NCBI RefSeq assembly: GCF_012933465.1
Contig: NZ_JABBND010000001.1
Span: 930,001 to 994,000 of the forward strand
DNA from: Actinomycetospora sp. TBRC 11914
Lineage (GTDB): Bacteria; Actinomycetota; Actinomycetes; Mycobacteriales; Pseudonocardiaceae
Reading direction: 5' to 3'
DNA length: 64,000 nt
In this document: one piece after another, positions 8,529 through 18,025 of the stretch
How positions within the stretch are numbered: position 1 is the stretch's first letter
Layout: the number at the start of each line of letters is the position of its first letter
The notes under the pieces: model-generated
Seen by the model: only the letters and a program-made list of their open reading frames with translations
Told to the model about the DNA's origin: nothing
Database searches by the model: none
Program-made: the position numbers and the translations under genes

Positions 8529-8604
8529 GACCCTGCTCCCCTTCCGATCCCGTCGGTGCCCCATCACTCACAGGCGTACCGACCTCGTCGGGATCAGGAG
8601 ACCA

Positions 8605-8931
8605 CTAGCTCGGCTCTACTCCGAGCCGACGCGCCGCACGGGCGCGCTGACGTGTCTGACGCAGCCGGCGGAGGCGCTTCACGAGCATCGGGTCGGCCGC
8701 GTGCGCCTCGGGACGGTCCACGAGGGCGTTGAGCACCTGGTAGTACCGCGTGGCGGACATGTCGAACAGCTCGCGGATCGCCTGCTCCTTGGCGCCGGCG
8801 TACTTCCACCACTGCCGTTCGAAGGCGAGGATCTCCCGGTCGCGGCGCGTCAGGCCGTCGTCCGGGGCCGAGGCGTGCCGAGCGGGACCGGTGGCCGGCG
8901 CCGGGTCGGTCGAGGCTGCTGGGGCGTCCAT
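8605..8931 (-). CDS. DUF3263 family protein (HTH-like)
   Basis: A 108-residue protein with the DUF3263 core LTRRDREILAFERQWWKYAGAKEQAIRELF, followed by SATRYYQVLNALVDR, which reads like a helix-turn-helix. It ends in a basic tail (RRLRQTRQRARAARR). The ATG at 8931 follows a GGAGAG site; the longer frame would run through the palindrome upstream. It is the equivalent of mycobacterial Rv0430, between the LytR_C protein and def. DNA binding is an inference; a perfect inverted repeat in its promoter may be its own operator. Confidence 0.85.
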   Translation of the reverse strand: MDAPAASTDPAPATGPARHASAPDDGLTRRDREILAFERQWWKYAGAKEQAIRELFDMSATRYYQVLNALVDRPEAHAADPMLVKRLRRLRQTRQRARAARRLGVEPS

Positions 8932-8998
8932 CACTCTCCTCGGAGAGGCTCGTTCCTCCGGGCGCCCGCTCACCGGTGATCGACGAGAGGGTTCCCGT

Positions 8999-9026
8999 AC
9001 CCGAATGACACGGGTGTCATTCGGGT
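8999..9026. promoter_or_regulatory. Perfect 13-bp inverted repeat in the DUF3263/def divergent promoter
   Basis: The arms ACCCGAATGACAC and GTGTCATTCGGGT are perfect complements separated by GG. The site lies 68 bases upstream of the DUF3263 start and 100 bases upstream of def. A short spacer and long perfect arms suit an operator for a dimeric regulator rather than a terminator. Confidence 0.65.
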
Positions 9027-9126
9027 GCCTCCCATTCAACCACGCCGGTCCGACAACTCCGTGGCAACGCACGGCGTCACCACCACCCCCGGCCGCGATC
9101 CCCCAGCTCACCTAGGCTGCCCCGCC

Positions 9127-9714
9127 GTGACCGTCCGCCCGATCGTCATCACCGGCGAACCCGTCCTGCACGCCCCGACGCGGCCGTTCGACGACGACGA
9201 GTTCGGCTCGCCGGAGCTCAAGACCCTCGTCGAGGACCTGTTCGAGACGATGGACGCGGCCCACGGCGTCGGGCTCGCCGCCAACCAGATCGGCGTCGGG
9301 CGGCGCGTGTTCGTCTACGACTGCCCCGACCCCGAGCTCGACGGCGAGCGGCGGCGCGGCGTCGTGGTCAACCCGACCCTCGAGACCGGCCCGATCCCCG
9401 AGACGATGCCCGACGAGGACGACGACGCCGAGGGCTGCCTCTCGGTGCCGGGCGAGAACTTCCCCACCGGCCGGGCCGAGTGGGCGCGGGTCACCGGGTA
9501 CGACGTCGAGGGCACCCCGCTCGAGGTCTCCGGCGTCGGTTTCTTCGCCCGCTGCCTGCAGCACGAGACCGACCACCTCGACGGCCACGTCTACACCGAC
9601 CGGCTCGTCGGGCGGAACAAGCGGGCCGCGAAGCGCGCGGTCCGCGACCACGGCTGGGGCGTGCCGGGCCTGTCCTGGATGCCGGGCGTGGATCCGGACC
9701 CGTTCGGTCACTGA
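9127..9714 (+). CDS. def: Peptide deformylase
   Basis: A 195-residue metalloenzyme that removes the formyl group from nascent N-termini. All three motifs are present: [18 protein letters not shown] (metal-ligand Cys), and QHETDHLDG (two His ligands and catalytic Glu). The GTG start at 9127 gives the usual N-terminus [13 protein letters not shown]. It is divergent from the DUF3263 gene, as in mycobacteria (Rv0429c/Rv0430). Confidence 0.95.
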   Translation: MTVRPIVITGEPVLHAPTRPFDDDEFGSPELKTLVEDLFETMDAAHGVGLAANQIGVGRRVFVYDCPDPELDGERRRGVVVNPTLETGPIPETMPDEDDDAEGCLSVPGENFPTGRAEWARVTGYDVEGTPLEVSGVGFFARCLQHETDHLDGHVYTDRLVGRNKRAAKRAVRDHGWGVPGLSWMPGVDPDPFGH

Positions 9715-9854
9715 CCGGGATCGACCCTTTGTTGAACACAATGAGTAACCGATCGGCTACACACCGGCACCAGTAGCGGTGACTCCCTCGTTGCACGGGG
9801 GACGGCGACGCGGCCGTCCTCCCCGATGAGCGACGAGACTCCGGAGCGCCTCCT

Positions 9855-11597
9855 GTGACGACCGTCCTGACCGATCCGGTGGACGACCCGTGCGCCACGG
9901 GCCCCGTCCCGCTGACCGCGGGCCCCGCGACGTGGGCCGCCGAGCGCGGCACCTCGACCGCCTTCACGTTCAGCGACCACACGGTCTCGCCGCCCCGTCG
10001 GTCCTCGCTGACCTGGGACGAGCTGGCGCGGGACACCGACGACCTCGCCCGCCGGCTGCGCACGGTGGCCGAGCCCGGCGAGCGCTGCGCGATCATGCTG
10101 CCCACCGGCCTGGAGTTCGTCGTCGGCATGCTCGCCGCGGTGCGGGCCGGCCTCGTCGCGGTGCCGCTGTTCGGCCCGGACAACCGGGGGCACGCCGAGC
10201 GCGTCCGGGCGGTGCTCGAGGACTGCACGCCCGCGCTGGCCCTGGCCACCCCGGCGGGCGTCGAGGCCGTCGAGGCCACCGGCGCGGTCGGCCGGGTGCT
10301 CGCGCTCGGCGGCACCGGCGACGAGCTCCCCGCCCCGAGCGGGGCGGAGCTGGTGGACCCGGACCCCGACGACGTCGCCTACCTGCAGTACACGTCGGGC
10401 TCGACGCGCACCCCGGCCGGCGTCGTCGTCACCCACGCCAACGTGCTCGCCAACTGCGCGCAGCTCGTCGACGCCGTGGGGGTGCACCGCGACACGAACC
10501 GCTCCGTGACCTGGCTGCCGCTCTTCCACGACATGGGCCTCGTCGCCGGCGTGCTGCTGCCGGTGTGCACCGGGGTGTCCGCGGACCTCATGGACCCGGC
10601 GGCGTTCGTGCAGCGCCCGGCGCGCTGGCTCGACCTGCTCGCCGGGGCACCCGGCACCTTCTCCGCGGCGCCGAACTTCGCCTTCGACCACTGCGTGCGC
10701 CGCGTCCGCGACGTCGACCTGGAGCGGCTCGACCTGAGCGGGGTCACCGCGCTGGTGAACGGCAGCGAGCCGGTCCGGCCCGCGACGATCGAGCGCTTCG
10801 CGGAGCGCTTCGGCCCGGTCGGGTTCCGACGGGAGGCCCACCGCCCCTCGTACGGGCTGGCCGAGGCCACCGTCTTCGTCGCCACCGGCCCGGCCGGCCG
10901 CGAGCCGGTCACCGTCGCCTTCGACGCCGAGCGGCTGCGCAGCGGGGAGGCGGTGCCGGCCACCGACGACGACGGGGCCCGCGCGCTCGTGTCGTGCGGG
11001 ACGCCGGTCGGCCAGTCGGTCGTCGTCGTGGATCCGGTGTCCCGACGACCGCGCCCGGACGGTGCCGTCGGCGAGCTGTGGTGCCGCGGGCCGAACGTGG
11101 CGGCGGCCTACCACGGCGGCGGCGAGCGGTCGCGGGAGACCTTCGAGGCCACCCTGGCCGACGACGCCCGCGGTGGGCTCCCGGCGGGCCCGTGGATGCG
11201 CACCGGCGACCTCGGCGTCGTCCACGACGGCGCCCTGTTCGTCACCGGGCGCCTCAAGGACACGATCATCGTCGACGGCCGGAACCACTACCCGCAGGAC
11301 CTGGAGGCCACCGCCGAGTCGGCCGACCCGGAGGTGCGGCAGGGGCTGGTCGCCGCGTTCGGGGTGGACGACCGCGACGAGGGCGAGCAGGTGGTGGTGC
11401 TCGCCGTGCGACGGCGCCGCGACGAGGACGGCAGCGCCGCCCGGACGGTGCGCCGGGCGGTCTCCTCCGAGCACGGCGTCCCGGTGCGCGAGGTCCGGTT
11501 CGTCCCGCCGCACGAGCTCCCGCGCACCAGCAGCGGCAAGATCGCCCGGGCGGCGTGCCGCCGGGCCTACCTGGCCGACGCCGGGGCGCTCCGGTGA
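9855..11597 (+). CDS. Fatty acyl-AMP ligase, FadD32 type
   Basis: A 580-residue adenylate-forming enzyme. The AMP-binding motif reads YTSGSTRTPAGVVV, the form typical of FadD32. Other motifs are WLPLFHDMGL, PSYGLAEATVFVA, RTGDLG, and GRNHYPQDLE, diagnostic of fatty acyl-AMP ligases rather than acyl-CoA ligases. PRTSSGKIAR carries the C-terminal lysine. It should activate a long acyl chain as the adenylate and load it on the N-terminal ACP of the PKS that follows. The GTG start is at 9855; its stop overlaps the PKS start (GTGA), implying coupled translation. Substrate chain length cannot be read from sequence. Confidence 0.92.
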   Translation: MTTVLTDPVDDPCATGPVPLTAGPATWAAERGTSTAFTFSDHTVSPPRRSSLTWDELARDTDDLARRLRTVAEPGERCAIMLPTGLEFVVGMLAAVRAGLVAVPLFGPDNRGHAERVRAVLEDCTPALALATPAGVEAVEATGAVGRVLALGGTGDELPAPSGAELVDPDPDDVAYLQYTSGSTRTPAGVVVTHANVLANCAQLVDAVGVHRDTNRSVTWLPLFHDMGLVAGVLLPVCTGVSADLMDPAAFVQRPARWLDLLAGAPGTFSAAPNFAFDHCVRRVRDVDLERLDLSGVTALVNGSEPVRPATIERFAERFGPVGFRREAHRPSYGLAEATVFVATGPAGREPVTVAFDAERLRSGEAVPATDDDGARALVSCGTPVGQSVVVVDPVSRRPRPDGAVGELWCRGPNVAAAYHGGGERSRETFEATLADDARGGLPAGPWMRTGDLGVVHDGALFVTGRLKDTIIVDGRNHYPQDLEATAESADPEVRQGLVAAFGVDDRDEGEQVVVLAVRRRRDEDGSAARTVRRAVSSEHGVPVREVRFVPPHELPRTSSGKIARAACRRAYLADAGALR

Positions 11598-14500
11598 CCG
11601 CGGCCGAGGCGGACCTGCGCGGCAGGCTGCTGGAGCTGGTCGCGACCTGGTGCGACCTCGACCCCGCCGAGCTCGACGCGGACGCGTCGCTCGGGGACCT
11701 CGGGCTCTCGTCGCGCGACATCGTCGCGCTGTCCGGCGAGATCGGCGACGAGCTCGGCGTCGACCTCCCGACGACGGTGCTGTGGGAGTCGCCGACGATC
11801 TCCACCCTGATCAGCACGCTCGCCCCGGAGGCCGCCGGGGTGGCCGCCCCCCGCGACGCCGTCCCGGCCCCGGACGAGCCCCTCGCCCTCGTCGGCCTCG
11901 GCTGCCGGCTGCCCGGTGGCGTGGACTGCCCGGAGGCGTTCTGGGAGCTGCTGGCGCGCGGCGGCGACGCCGTCGGCACGGTGCCCGCCGGCCGGTGGTC
12001 GGACCGGCCCGCCGACGTGGGCGACCGCGGCGGCTTCCTCGACGACGTCGCGGGCTTCGACGCCGGCTTCTTCGGGATCTCGCCGCGCGAGGCCGCGGCG
12101 GCGGACCCCCAGCAGCGGCTGCTGCTCGAGGTCGCCCACGAGGCCCTCGCGCACGCCGCGATCGACCCGGCGTCCCTGCGCGGCAGCGCGACCGGCGTCT
12201 ACGTCGGGGTGTCCTCCGTCGACTACCCCTCCACCCCGGGCGAGCCGTGGCAGGCCACCGGCACCTCCGCCGCCGTCGTCGCGGGGCGTCTCGGCTACGT
12301 GCTCGACCTGCGCGGACCCGCCGTCACCGTCGACACCGCCTGCTCCTCCTCCCTGGTCGCCCTGCACCAGGCGGCGCAGGCCCTGCGCGCGGGGGAGATC
12401 GACCTCGCGCTCGTCGGCGGCACCAACGTGCTCGGGACCGCCCGGGGCCAGGTCGCCATGGAGGCGCTCGGGGTCCTCTCGCCGCGGGGACGCTGTGCCC
12501 CGTTCGACGCGGCCGCTGACGGCGTCGCGCGCGGCGAGGGCGCGGGCGTGGTCGTGCTCAAGCGGCTCGCGGACGCGCGGCGCGACGGCGACCGGGTGCT
12601 CGCCCTGCTCGCGGCGACCGCCGTGAACGCCGACGGGCACTCGCAGGGGCTCACCGCGCCCCACCCGGGCGCGCAGCGGGACCTGCTGGCCGCCGCGTAC
12701 CGGCGCGCGGGCATCGACCCGGCGACCGTCGACTACGTGGAGGCCCACGGCACCGGGACCGCGCTCGGCGACCCCATCGAGGCGGGCGCCCTCGGCGCGG
12801 CCCTCGGGGCCGGCCGGTCCCCGGAGCACCCGCTGCTCATCGGCTCGGTGAAGTCCAACATCGGGCACACCGAGGCCGCGGCGGGCCTCGTCGGGCTGAT
12901 CAAGGTCGTGCTCGCGATGGGCTACGACCGGCTCCCGGCGACCCTGCACCAGGACGAGCCCAGCCCCCACCTCGACCTCGCCGCCGCCGGGCTCCGCGTG
13001 GTCGCGCACCCGACCGGATGGCCGCGCTACGGCGGGCGGGCGAGCGCCGGGGTGTCGTCGTTCGGCTTCAGCGGCACCAACGCGCACGCCGTGCTGGTCG
13101 AGGCGCCCGCGTACCCCGCCGCCGAGGCGCCCCGGGACCGGCCCGTCGTCGCCGTCCTGTCCGCCCCCGACGAGGAGCGCCTGCAGGAGACGGCCCGCGC
13201 GCTGGGCCGGTGGCTGACCGAGCGGCCCGCCGGGGCCCGCCCGAGCCCGGTCGACGTCGCGCACACCCTCGCGCGCCGGGACGCGATCTCCGCACACACC
13301 GGCCGGCGACGCCGCCTCGCGGTGGTCGCCTCCGACCACGAGGAGCTCGCCGCCCGGCTGACCGGCGCCGCGCACGGGCCCGTCGCCGAGCCGGACCCCA
13401 CCGCCGCGCCGGGCGTGGTGTGGCTCTTCGGCGGCCACGGCTCCTGGTGGCCGGGCACCGGCCGCGGCCTGCTCGACGGCGAGCCCGTGTTCGCCGCGGC
13501 CGTCGCCCGCCTCGACGAGTCCTTCACCCGGTACGCCGGGCGGAGCCTCACCGCGCTGCTCACCGATCCCCCCGCGGAGTCCGACCTCGCCGCCACCCAG
13601 CTCGCCGTGTGCGGAGTGCAGCTCGCGCTCGCCGCGACCTGGCGGGCCGCCGGGGTCCAGCCCGCGGCCGTCGTCGGGCACTCCATGGGCGAGGTGGCCG
13701 CCGCGGTCGCCGCCGGCGTGCTCACCGAGGACGCCGGGGTCCGGGTCATGGCGGTCCGCGCCCGGCGGCTCGCCGAGCTCGACGCGGCCGGGGGCGGCGC
13801 GATGGCGTCGGTGGAGCTCACCCCCGCCGAGCTGGCGTCGATCGGCGACGAGGTGGAGGTCGCGGTGCACGCCGCGCCCGACCAGCTCACCGTCTCCGGG
13901 CCGGCCGCCGCCGTGCACCGGGTGGTCGAGGCCGCCCGCGACCGGGGCCGCACCGCGCGGCTCCTGCCGCTCGGGGTGGCCTGCCACACCGCCGCCGTCG
14001 AGCCCCTCCGCGCCGCGCTGCGCCGCGAGCTCGCCGACCTGGAGACCCGGCCCGCCACGGTGCCCTGGTACGACACGACCGGCGGCGACCCGCGCCGGCA
14101 CCCGACCGGCGACGCCGCGCACTGGGCCGACGCCGCCCGGCACCCGGTCCGCTGGGCCGACGCCGTCGCCGCCGCGGCGGCCGACGGGCACGCCCGGTTC
14201 CTCGAGCTCTCGCCGCACCCGGTGGTCCTCGGGGCCACCGGTCGCACCCTCGCCGCCGCCGGGACCGAGCCCGTCCTGGTCTCCTCCGTGCGGCGGGGTG
14301 ACGACGAGGTGCGGGCGCTGCGGATCGCGCAGGCGCAGCTGCACGTCGCCGGCGTCGCGGTCGACTGGGCCGCCGTGCTGGGCGACGGCCGCGTCGTCGA
14401 CCTGCCGGGACCGGTGTGGCGCCACGAGCGGTTCTGGGCCGAGCCGCCCGCGGCCGTCGCCGCGCCCACGGGCGCACACCCGCTCCTCGGGGCCCACCAG

Positions 14501-15955
14501 GAGCTCCCCGGCGGGTCCGCCGACGTGTGGCAGGCGCCGCCGCGGCACGGGGACCTCACCACCGCCCGGCTGCGCGAGCGGGTCCTCGCCGCCGCGGAGC
14601 ACCGCCACGGTCCCGGCGCCGCACTCGTCGGGGAGCTCGTCCGGCTCACCGAGCCCGGCACCGGACAGGCCGGCCGGGGTGCCGCGCTGAGCACCCTCGC
14701 GCGCGGCGACGGCACCGTCGAGGTCCACCTGCGCACGCCCGACGGCGGCTGGGTGCCGGTCGCCACCGCGAGGACCACCGCCGTGACGCCCGGACCCGAC
14801 GACGGCGGCTCCCCCGAGACCGCCGCCGAGGCGTCCGGCACCGGAACCCGGCTGGACGCCGTCCGCCGGCTCACCGCCGACGTCCTCGGGCTCGACCACC
14901 GGCGGCTCGACGTCGACGCCGACCTCGCCGCGGTCGGGCTGGACTCGCTCGGCGCGCTGCGGCTGCGCCGCCTCCTGGAGGCCGAGCTCGACGTCACCGT
15001 GCCGGTGCGCGAGCTGCTGGCGGGCGCGACGGTCCGGCAGCTCGCGCAGGACCCCGGCCCGGGACGCCCGGCGCCCACCCGCGGCGCTCCGGCCCGCGTG
15101 TCGGTCCCCGCGGACACGCCCGCGGTCACCGTCCTGCAGGAGGGCGAGCCCGGGGTGGTCCCGCTGCACCTGTTCCACCCCGCGGGCACCCCGACCGCGG
15201 TCTACGGGCCGCTCGTCGCCGCGCTGCCGCCCGACGTGCCCTGCCTGGGTCACGAGCGCGCCGCGGAGCCCGGGCCGGTCCCCGAGCGGGCGCGCGGTCA
15301 CCTGGCACAGCTGCGCCGCCTGCAGCCCGCCGGCCCGTACCGGCTGCTGGGCTGGTCGTTCGGTGGCGTGCTCGCCCAGGAGACCGCGGTCGCGCTCACC
15401 GCCGCGGGGCAGCAGGTCGAGATCGTCGCGCTGGTCGACGCGGTGCGGGCCGCCGCCGCACCCGGCCCCGACCTCTCCGGCGACCCGCGGTCGTTCACCG
15501 CGGCCCGGCTCTCCCGGCTGGTCCGCCACCTCGAGAACGTCCACGACACGGTGCTCCCGATCGACCTCGACGGGCTCGCCGACCTCGACGAGGACGCCCA
15601 GCTGGCGCGGCTCCTCCGCGCCCTGACCCAGGCCCCCGTGCCGTGGAGCGCCGCCGCCCTCGAGCACCAGCGGACCTCGATCCTCGACGCGCGCGACGCC
15701 GAGGCCCACGTCCCGGGCCGGCTCTCCGCGCCCGTGGTGCAGTACCGCGCGCTGCACCCGTGCGAGGCCTTCGACGTCCTCGACCCGCGCTACAACCGGG
15801 TCGGGCCCGACGGCGGGTGGGGTGACGCCCTCACCGACCTCGAGATCGTCGGGCTCGAGACCGACCACCTCGGCGTCCTCGACCCGCCGCACGCGCAGGC
15901 CATCGCGCACGACCTCGCCGCCCGGTGGGGCCTCATGGCGGGGCGGAGCCGGTGA
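11594..15955 (+). CDS. Pks13-like condensing polyketide synthase (ACP-KS-AT-ACP-TE)
   Basis: A 1453-residue type I PKS. The N-terminal ACP has Ser39 in GLSSRDIVALSGEI, very like Pks13. The KS spans about 95-520 with Cys250 in DTACSSSL and His residues in EAHGTGTALGD and KSNIGHTEAA. The AT has Ser697 in GHSMGE. The second ACP has Ser1118 in GLDSLG. The thioesterase has Ser1255 in GWSFGG and a terminal His in ETDHLGVLD. No KR, DH or ER domain is present, so one Claisen-type condensation without reduction is expected, as in mycolic acid formation. It is shorter than mycobacterial Pks13 (about 1730 residues). It overlaps both neighbours by GTGA, coupling it to the FadD32-like ligase and the reductase. 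Confidence 0.93.
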   Translation: MTAAEADLRGRLLELVATWCDLDPAELDADASLGDLGLSSRDIVALSGEIGDELGVDLPTTVLWESPTISTLISTLAPEAAGVAAPRDAVPAPDEPLALVGLGCRLPGGVDCPEAFWELLARGGDAVGTVPAGRWSDRPADVGDRGGFLDDVAGFDAGFFGISPREAAAADPQQRLLLEVAHEALAHAAIDPASLRGSATGVYVGVSSVDYPSTPGEPWQATGTSAAVVAGRLGYVLDLRGPAVTVDTACSSSLVALHQAAQALRAGEIDLALVGGTNVLGTARGQVAMEALGVLSPRGRCAPFDAAADGVARGEGAGVVVLKRLADARRDGDRVLALLAATAVNADGHSQGLTAPHPGAQRDLLAAAYRRAGIDPATVDYVEAHGTGTALGDPIEAGALGAALGAGRSPEHPLLIGSVKSNIGHTEAAAGLVGLIKVVLAMGYDRLPATLHQDEPSPHLDLAAAGLRVVAHPTGWPRYGGRASAGVSSFGFSGTNAHAVLVEAPAYPAAEAPRDRPVVAVLSAPDEERLQETARALGRWLTERPAGARPSPVDVAHTLARRDAISAHTGRRRRLAVVASDHEELAARLTGAAHGPVAEPDPTAAPGVVWLFGGHGSWWPGTGRGLLDGEPVFAAAVARLDESFTRYAGRSLTALLTDPPAESDLAATQLAVCGVQLALAATWRAAGVQPAAVVGHSMGEVAAAVAAGVLTEDAGVRVMAVRARRLAELDAAGGGAMASVELTPAELASIGDEVEVAVHAAPDQLTVSGPAAAVHRVVEAARDRGRTARLLPLGVACHTAAVEPLRAALRRELADLETRPATVPWYDTTGGDPRRHPTGDAAHWADAARHPVRWADAVAAAAADGHARFLELSPHPVVLGATGRTLAAAGTEPVLVSSVRRGDDEVRALRIAQAQLHVAGVAVDWAAVLGDGRVVDLPGPVWRHERFWAEPPAAVAAPTGAHPLLGAHQELPGGSADVWQAPPRHGDLTTARLRERVLAAAEHRHGPGAALVGELVRLTEPGTGQAGRGAALSTLARGDGTVEVHLRTPDGGWVPVATARTTAVTPGPDDGGSPETAAEASGTGTRLDAVRRLTADVLGLDHRRLDVDADLAAVGLDSLGALRLRRLLEAELDVTVPVRELLAGATVRQLAQDPGPGRPAPTRGAPARVSVPADTPAVTVLQEGEPGVVPLHLFHPAGTPTAVYGPLVAALPPDVPCLGHERAAEPGPVPERARGHLAQLRRLQPAGPYRLLGWSFGGVLAQETAVALTAAGQQVEIVALVDAVRAAAAPGPDLSGDPRSFTAARLSRLVRHLENVHDTVLPIDLDGLADLDEDAQLARLLRALTQAPVPWSAAALEHQRTSILDARDAEAHVPGRLSAPVVQYRALHPCEAFDVLDPRYNRVGPDGGWGDALTDLEIVGLETDHLGVLDPPHAQAIAHDLAARWGLMAGRSR

Positions 15956-16788
15956 GCGGGCCGCGCCACGTCCTCGTCGCCGGGGCGTCGTCCGGCATCG
16001 GCGCCGCGACCGTCGCCGAGCTGCTCGAGCGCGGGCACCACGTCACCGCGTCGGTGCGCGCGCCCGCGGACGCCGCCGCCCTCGAGGCGCGGCACGACGG
16101 CGCCCGGCTCCGGGTCGTGCGGTTCGACGTCACCGACACCGCGCGCATGGGCGAGGTCGTGCGCGACGTCGCCGCGGCGGGCCCGCTGCACGCCGTCGTC
16201 GCGAACGCGGGGATCGCGCTCGCCGCGCCGCTCGCCCACCTGCCGGCCGACGACCTCCGCCGGGTGCTCGAGGTCAACGTGGTCGGGCAGGTCGCGCTCG
16301 TCCAGGCCGCGCTCCCCGCGCTGCGCCGCGACGGCGGGCGGGTGGTGGTCGTGGGCTCCCTCGCCGGCCGGCTCGCCGGCCCCATGCTCGGGGCCTACGC
16401 CGCGTCCAAGGCCGCCCTCGCCACGACCACCCAGGTGCTGCGGGCCGAGCTCGCCCCGCGCGGGGTGCCGGTGGTCCTCGTGGAGCCCGGCGTGACCGCC
16501 AGCGCCATCTGGGACCGGGCCCGGGACGCGACCACCGACCTCCGGGCCCGGCTCGGACCCGACGTCGCACGCGAGTACGACGCGCTGTGGGACGACCTCG
16601 CCGCCGACGCGTCGCACAACGCCGAGCGCGGCGCCCCGCCGCGGCGTGTGGCCCGGGCGATCGTCCGGGAGGTCGAGGCCCCCCGGCCCCGGCCCCGGCG
16701 GCTCGTGGGCCGCGACGCCCACCTCGCGGCCGCGATCGCGGTGCTCCCGGGGCGGGTGCGGGACCGGTTGCTCGCCGCGCGGCACTGA
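15952..16788 (+). CDS. Short-chain dehydrogenase/reductase, candidate beta-ketoester reductase
   Basis: A 278-residue classical SDR with the cofactor motif GASSGIG, NAGIALAAPL, VVGSLAGR containing the catalytic Ser, and the YAASK pair. A basic tail is typical of membrane-associated SDRs. The GTG start overlaps the PKS stop (GTGA at 15952). In mycolate producers CmrA (Rv2509) reduces the beta-keto product of Pks13 to the beta-hydroxy form. The coupled position makes that the best guess here. The SDR family alone does not fix the substrate. Confidence 0.85.
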   Translation: MSGPRHVLVAGASSGIGAATVAELLERGHHVTASVRAPADAAALEARHDGARLRVVRFDVTDTARMGEVVRDVAAAGPLHAVVANAGIALAAPLAHLPADDLRRVLEVNVVGQVALVQAALPALRRDGGRVVVVGSLAGRLAGPMLGAYAASKAALATTTQVLRAELAPRGVPVVLVEPGVTASAIWDRARDATTDLRARLGPDVAREYDALWDDLAADASHNAERGAPPRRVARAIVREVEAPRPRPRRLVGRDAHLAAAIAVLPGRVRDRLLAARH

Positions 16789-16895
16789 GCCACCACTGCG
16801 AGTGACATCCAGTCACGGTGCGCGACAACCCTCGTTGGACCCGACGGAGCGGGTCCGCCCTCCCACCCACACCACCAGACCCTCGGGGAGCCCAC

Positions 16896-17909
16896 GTGCT
16901 GCGACGACCCAGCGGCCCGGGGCGTGCCGCGGCCCTCGTCCTCGCGCTGGTCGCGGCGCTGCTCACCGCCGGCGGCGGCACCGCGGTCGCGGCCCCCGCT
17001 CCGGGTGCCCGGGTCGTCTCGGCGGTCCCGCACGGCCCCTCGGAGATCCGCCTGCGGGTGTTCTCGCCGGCGATGGGCACGACGCTCCCCGTGACGCTGC
17101 TCCTGCCGCGCGGCTGGGCGCACGGTGGCACCTTCCCCACGCTGTACGCCCTGGGCGGGATGGACGAGGTCGACGACCGGGCCTGGACCAGGCTCACCGA
17201 CCTCCCGGCCTTCGCCGCCGCGCACGACGCGCTCGTGGTCCTGCCCCCGACCAGCAAGGGGGGCATGTTCAGCGACTGGTTCGCCCCCGGCCCGCACTGG
17301 GAGACCTTCGACACCGTCGAACTGCCGGCGCTGATCCGCGCGGAGTTCCGGGGCGGCGCCCGCCAGGCCGTCATGGGCATCTCCGTCGGCGGTCACGCGG
17401 CGCTGAAGTTCGCGGCGCACCAGCCCGGCGCGTGGGCCGCGGCCGCGTCGTTCTCCGGGATCCCGTACTCCTCCGCGCCGGGCGTGTCCGCCCTGTACGA
17501 GAAGTCGATGGCGGACGCCGGGGTCGACCCGAAGGCACCGTGGGGCGACCCGGTGGCCCAGTCCGGCGTCTGGGCGGCGCAGGACCCGGCGAACGGGATG
17601 GGGAACCTCCGGGGCACCGCGGTGTTCGTCTCCGCGTCGAGCGGCGTGCCCACCCCCGCCCGCCTGGCCGGCGACCCCGGCCAGGTCCTCCGCGACCCGC
17701 CCGGTGCGCTGGGCCGGGCCACCGGGGGCAGCTCGATCGAGTCGGTCGCGTTCAGCACCTCGGTGCGGTTCGCGCAGGAGGCGCGCGCGGCCGGGGTGGC
17801 GGTCACCTCGGACTTCCCGGCCACCGGCATCCACGACTGGCCGTTCTGGAGCGCCGAGTACAAGAAGGCCTGGCCGATGATCGCCGCCGCGCTCGGGATC
17901 CCGGCCTGA
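16896..17909 (+). CDS. Secreted antigen 85-like mycolyltransferase/esterase
   Basis: A 337-residue alpha/beta hydrolase. A Sec signal peptide (residues 1-33) ends near AVAAPAPG. Antigen 85 hallmarks are FSDWFAP, HWETFDTVELP, nucleophile Ser163 in GISVGGHAAL, and His313 in GIHDWPFW. The Cys pair of Ag85 between SDW and WETF is absent. The family transfers mycolyl groups to trehalose or arabinogalactan outside the membrane. The GTG at 16896 was chosen for its GGGGAG site and good signal peptide; an upstream GTG at 16818 is possible. It lies 107 bases after the reductase, with the same orientation. A general secreted esterase is the alternative. Confidence 0.85.
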   Translation: MLRRPSGPGRAAALVLALVAALLTAGGGTAVAAPAPGARVVSAVPHGPSEIRLRVFSPAMGTTLPVTLLLPRGWAHGGTFPTLYALGGMDEVDDRAWTRLTDLPAFAAAHDALVVLPPTSKGGMFSDWFAPGPHWETFDTVELPALIRAEFRGGARQAVMGISVGGHAALKFAAHQPGAWAAAASFSGIPYSSAPGVSALYEKSMADAGVDPKAPWGDPVAQSGVWAAQDPANGMGNLRGTAVFVSASSGVPTPARLAGDPGQVLRDPPGALGRATGGSSIESVAFSTSVRFAQEARAAGVAVTSDFPATGIHDWPFWSAEYKKAWPMIAAALGIPA

Positions 17910-18025
17910 CGAGCACCGCGGCGCTCGCCGGGGCACCGACCGTCGAGTTCGCCGCACCCCGTCCCGACGCATTCGACGCCCCCGGCTCCCCCGACACCGA
18001 CCCGACCGGATGGCGCGCCGCCGCC

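Noticed and set aside
11567-15910. A 1447-codon open frame antisense to the PKS
   Set aside because: It mirrors the Pks13-like gene in a GC-rich frame and has no recognisable domains; the + strand has all catalytic motifs.
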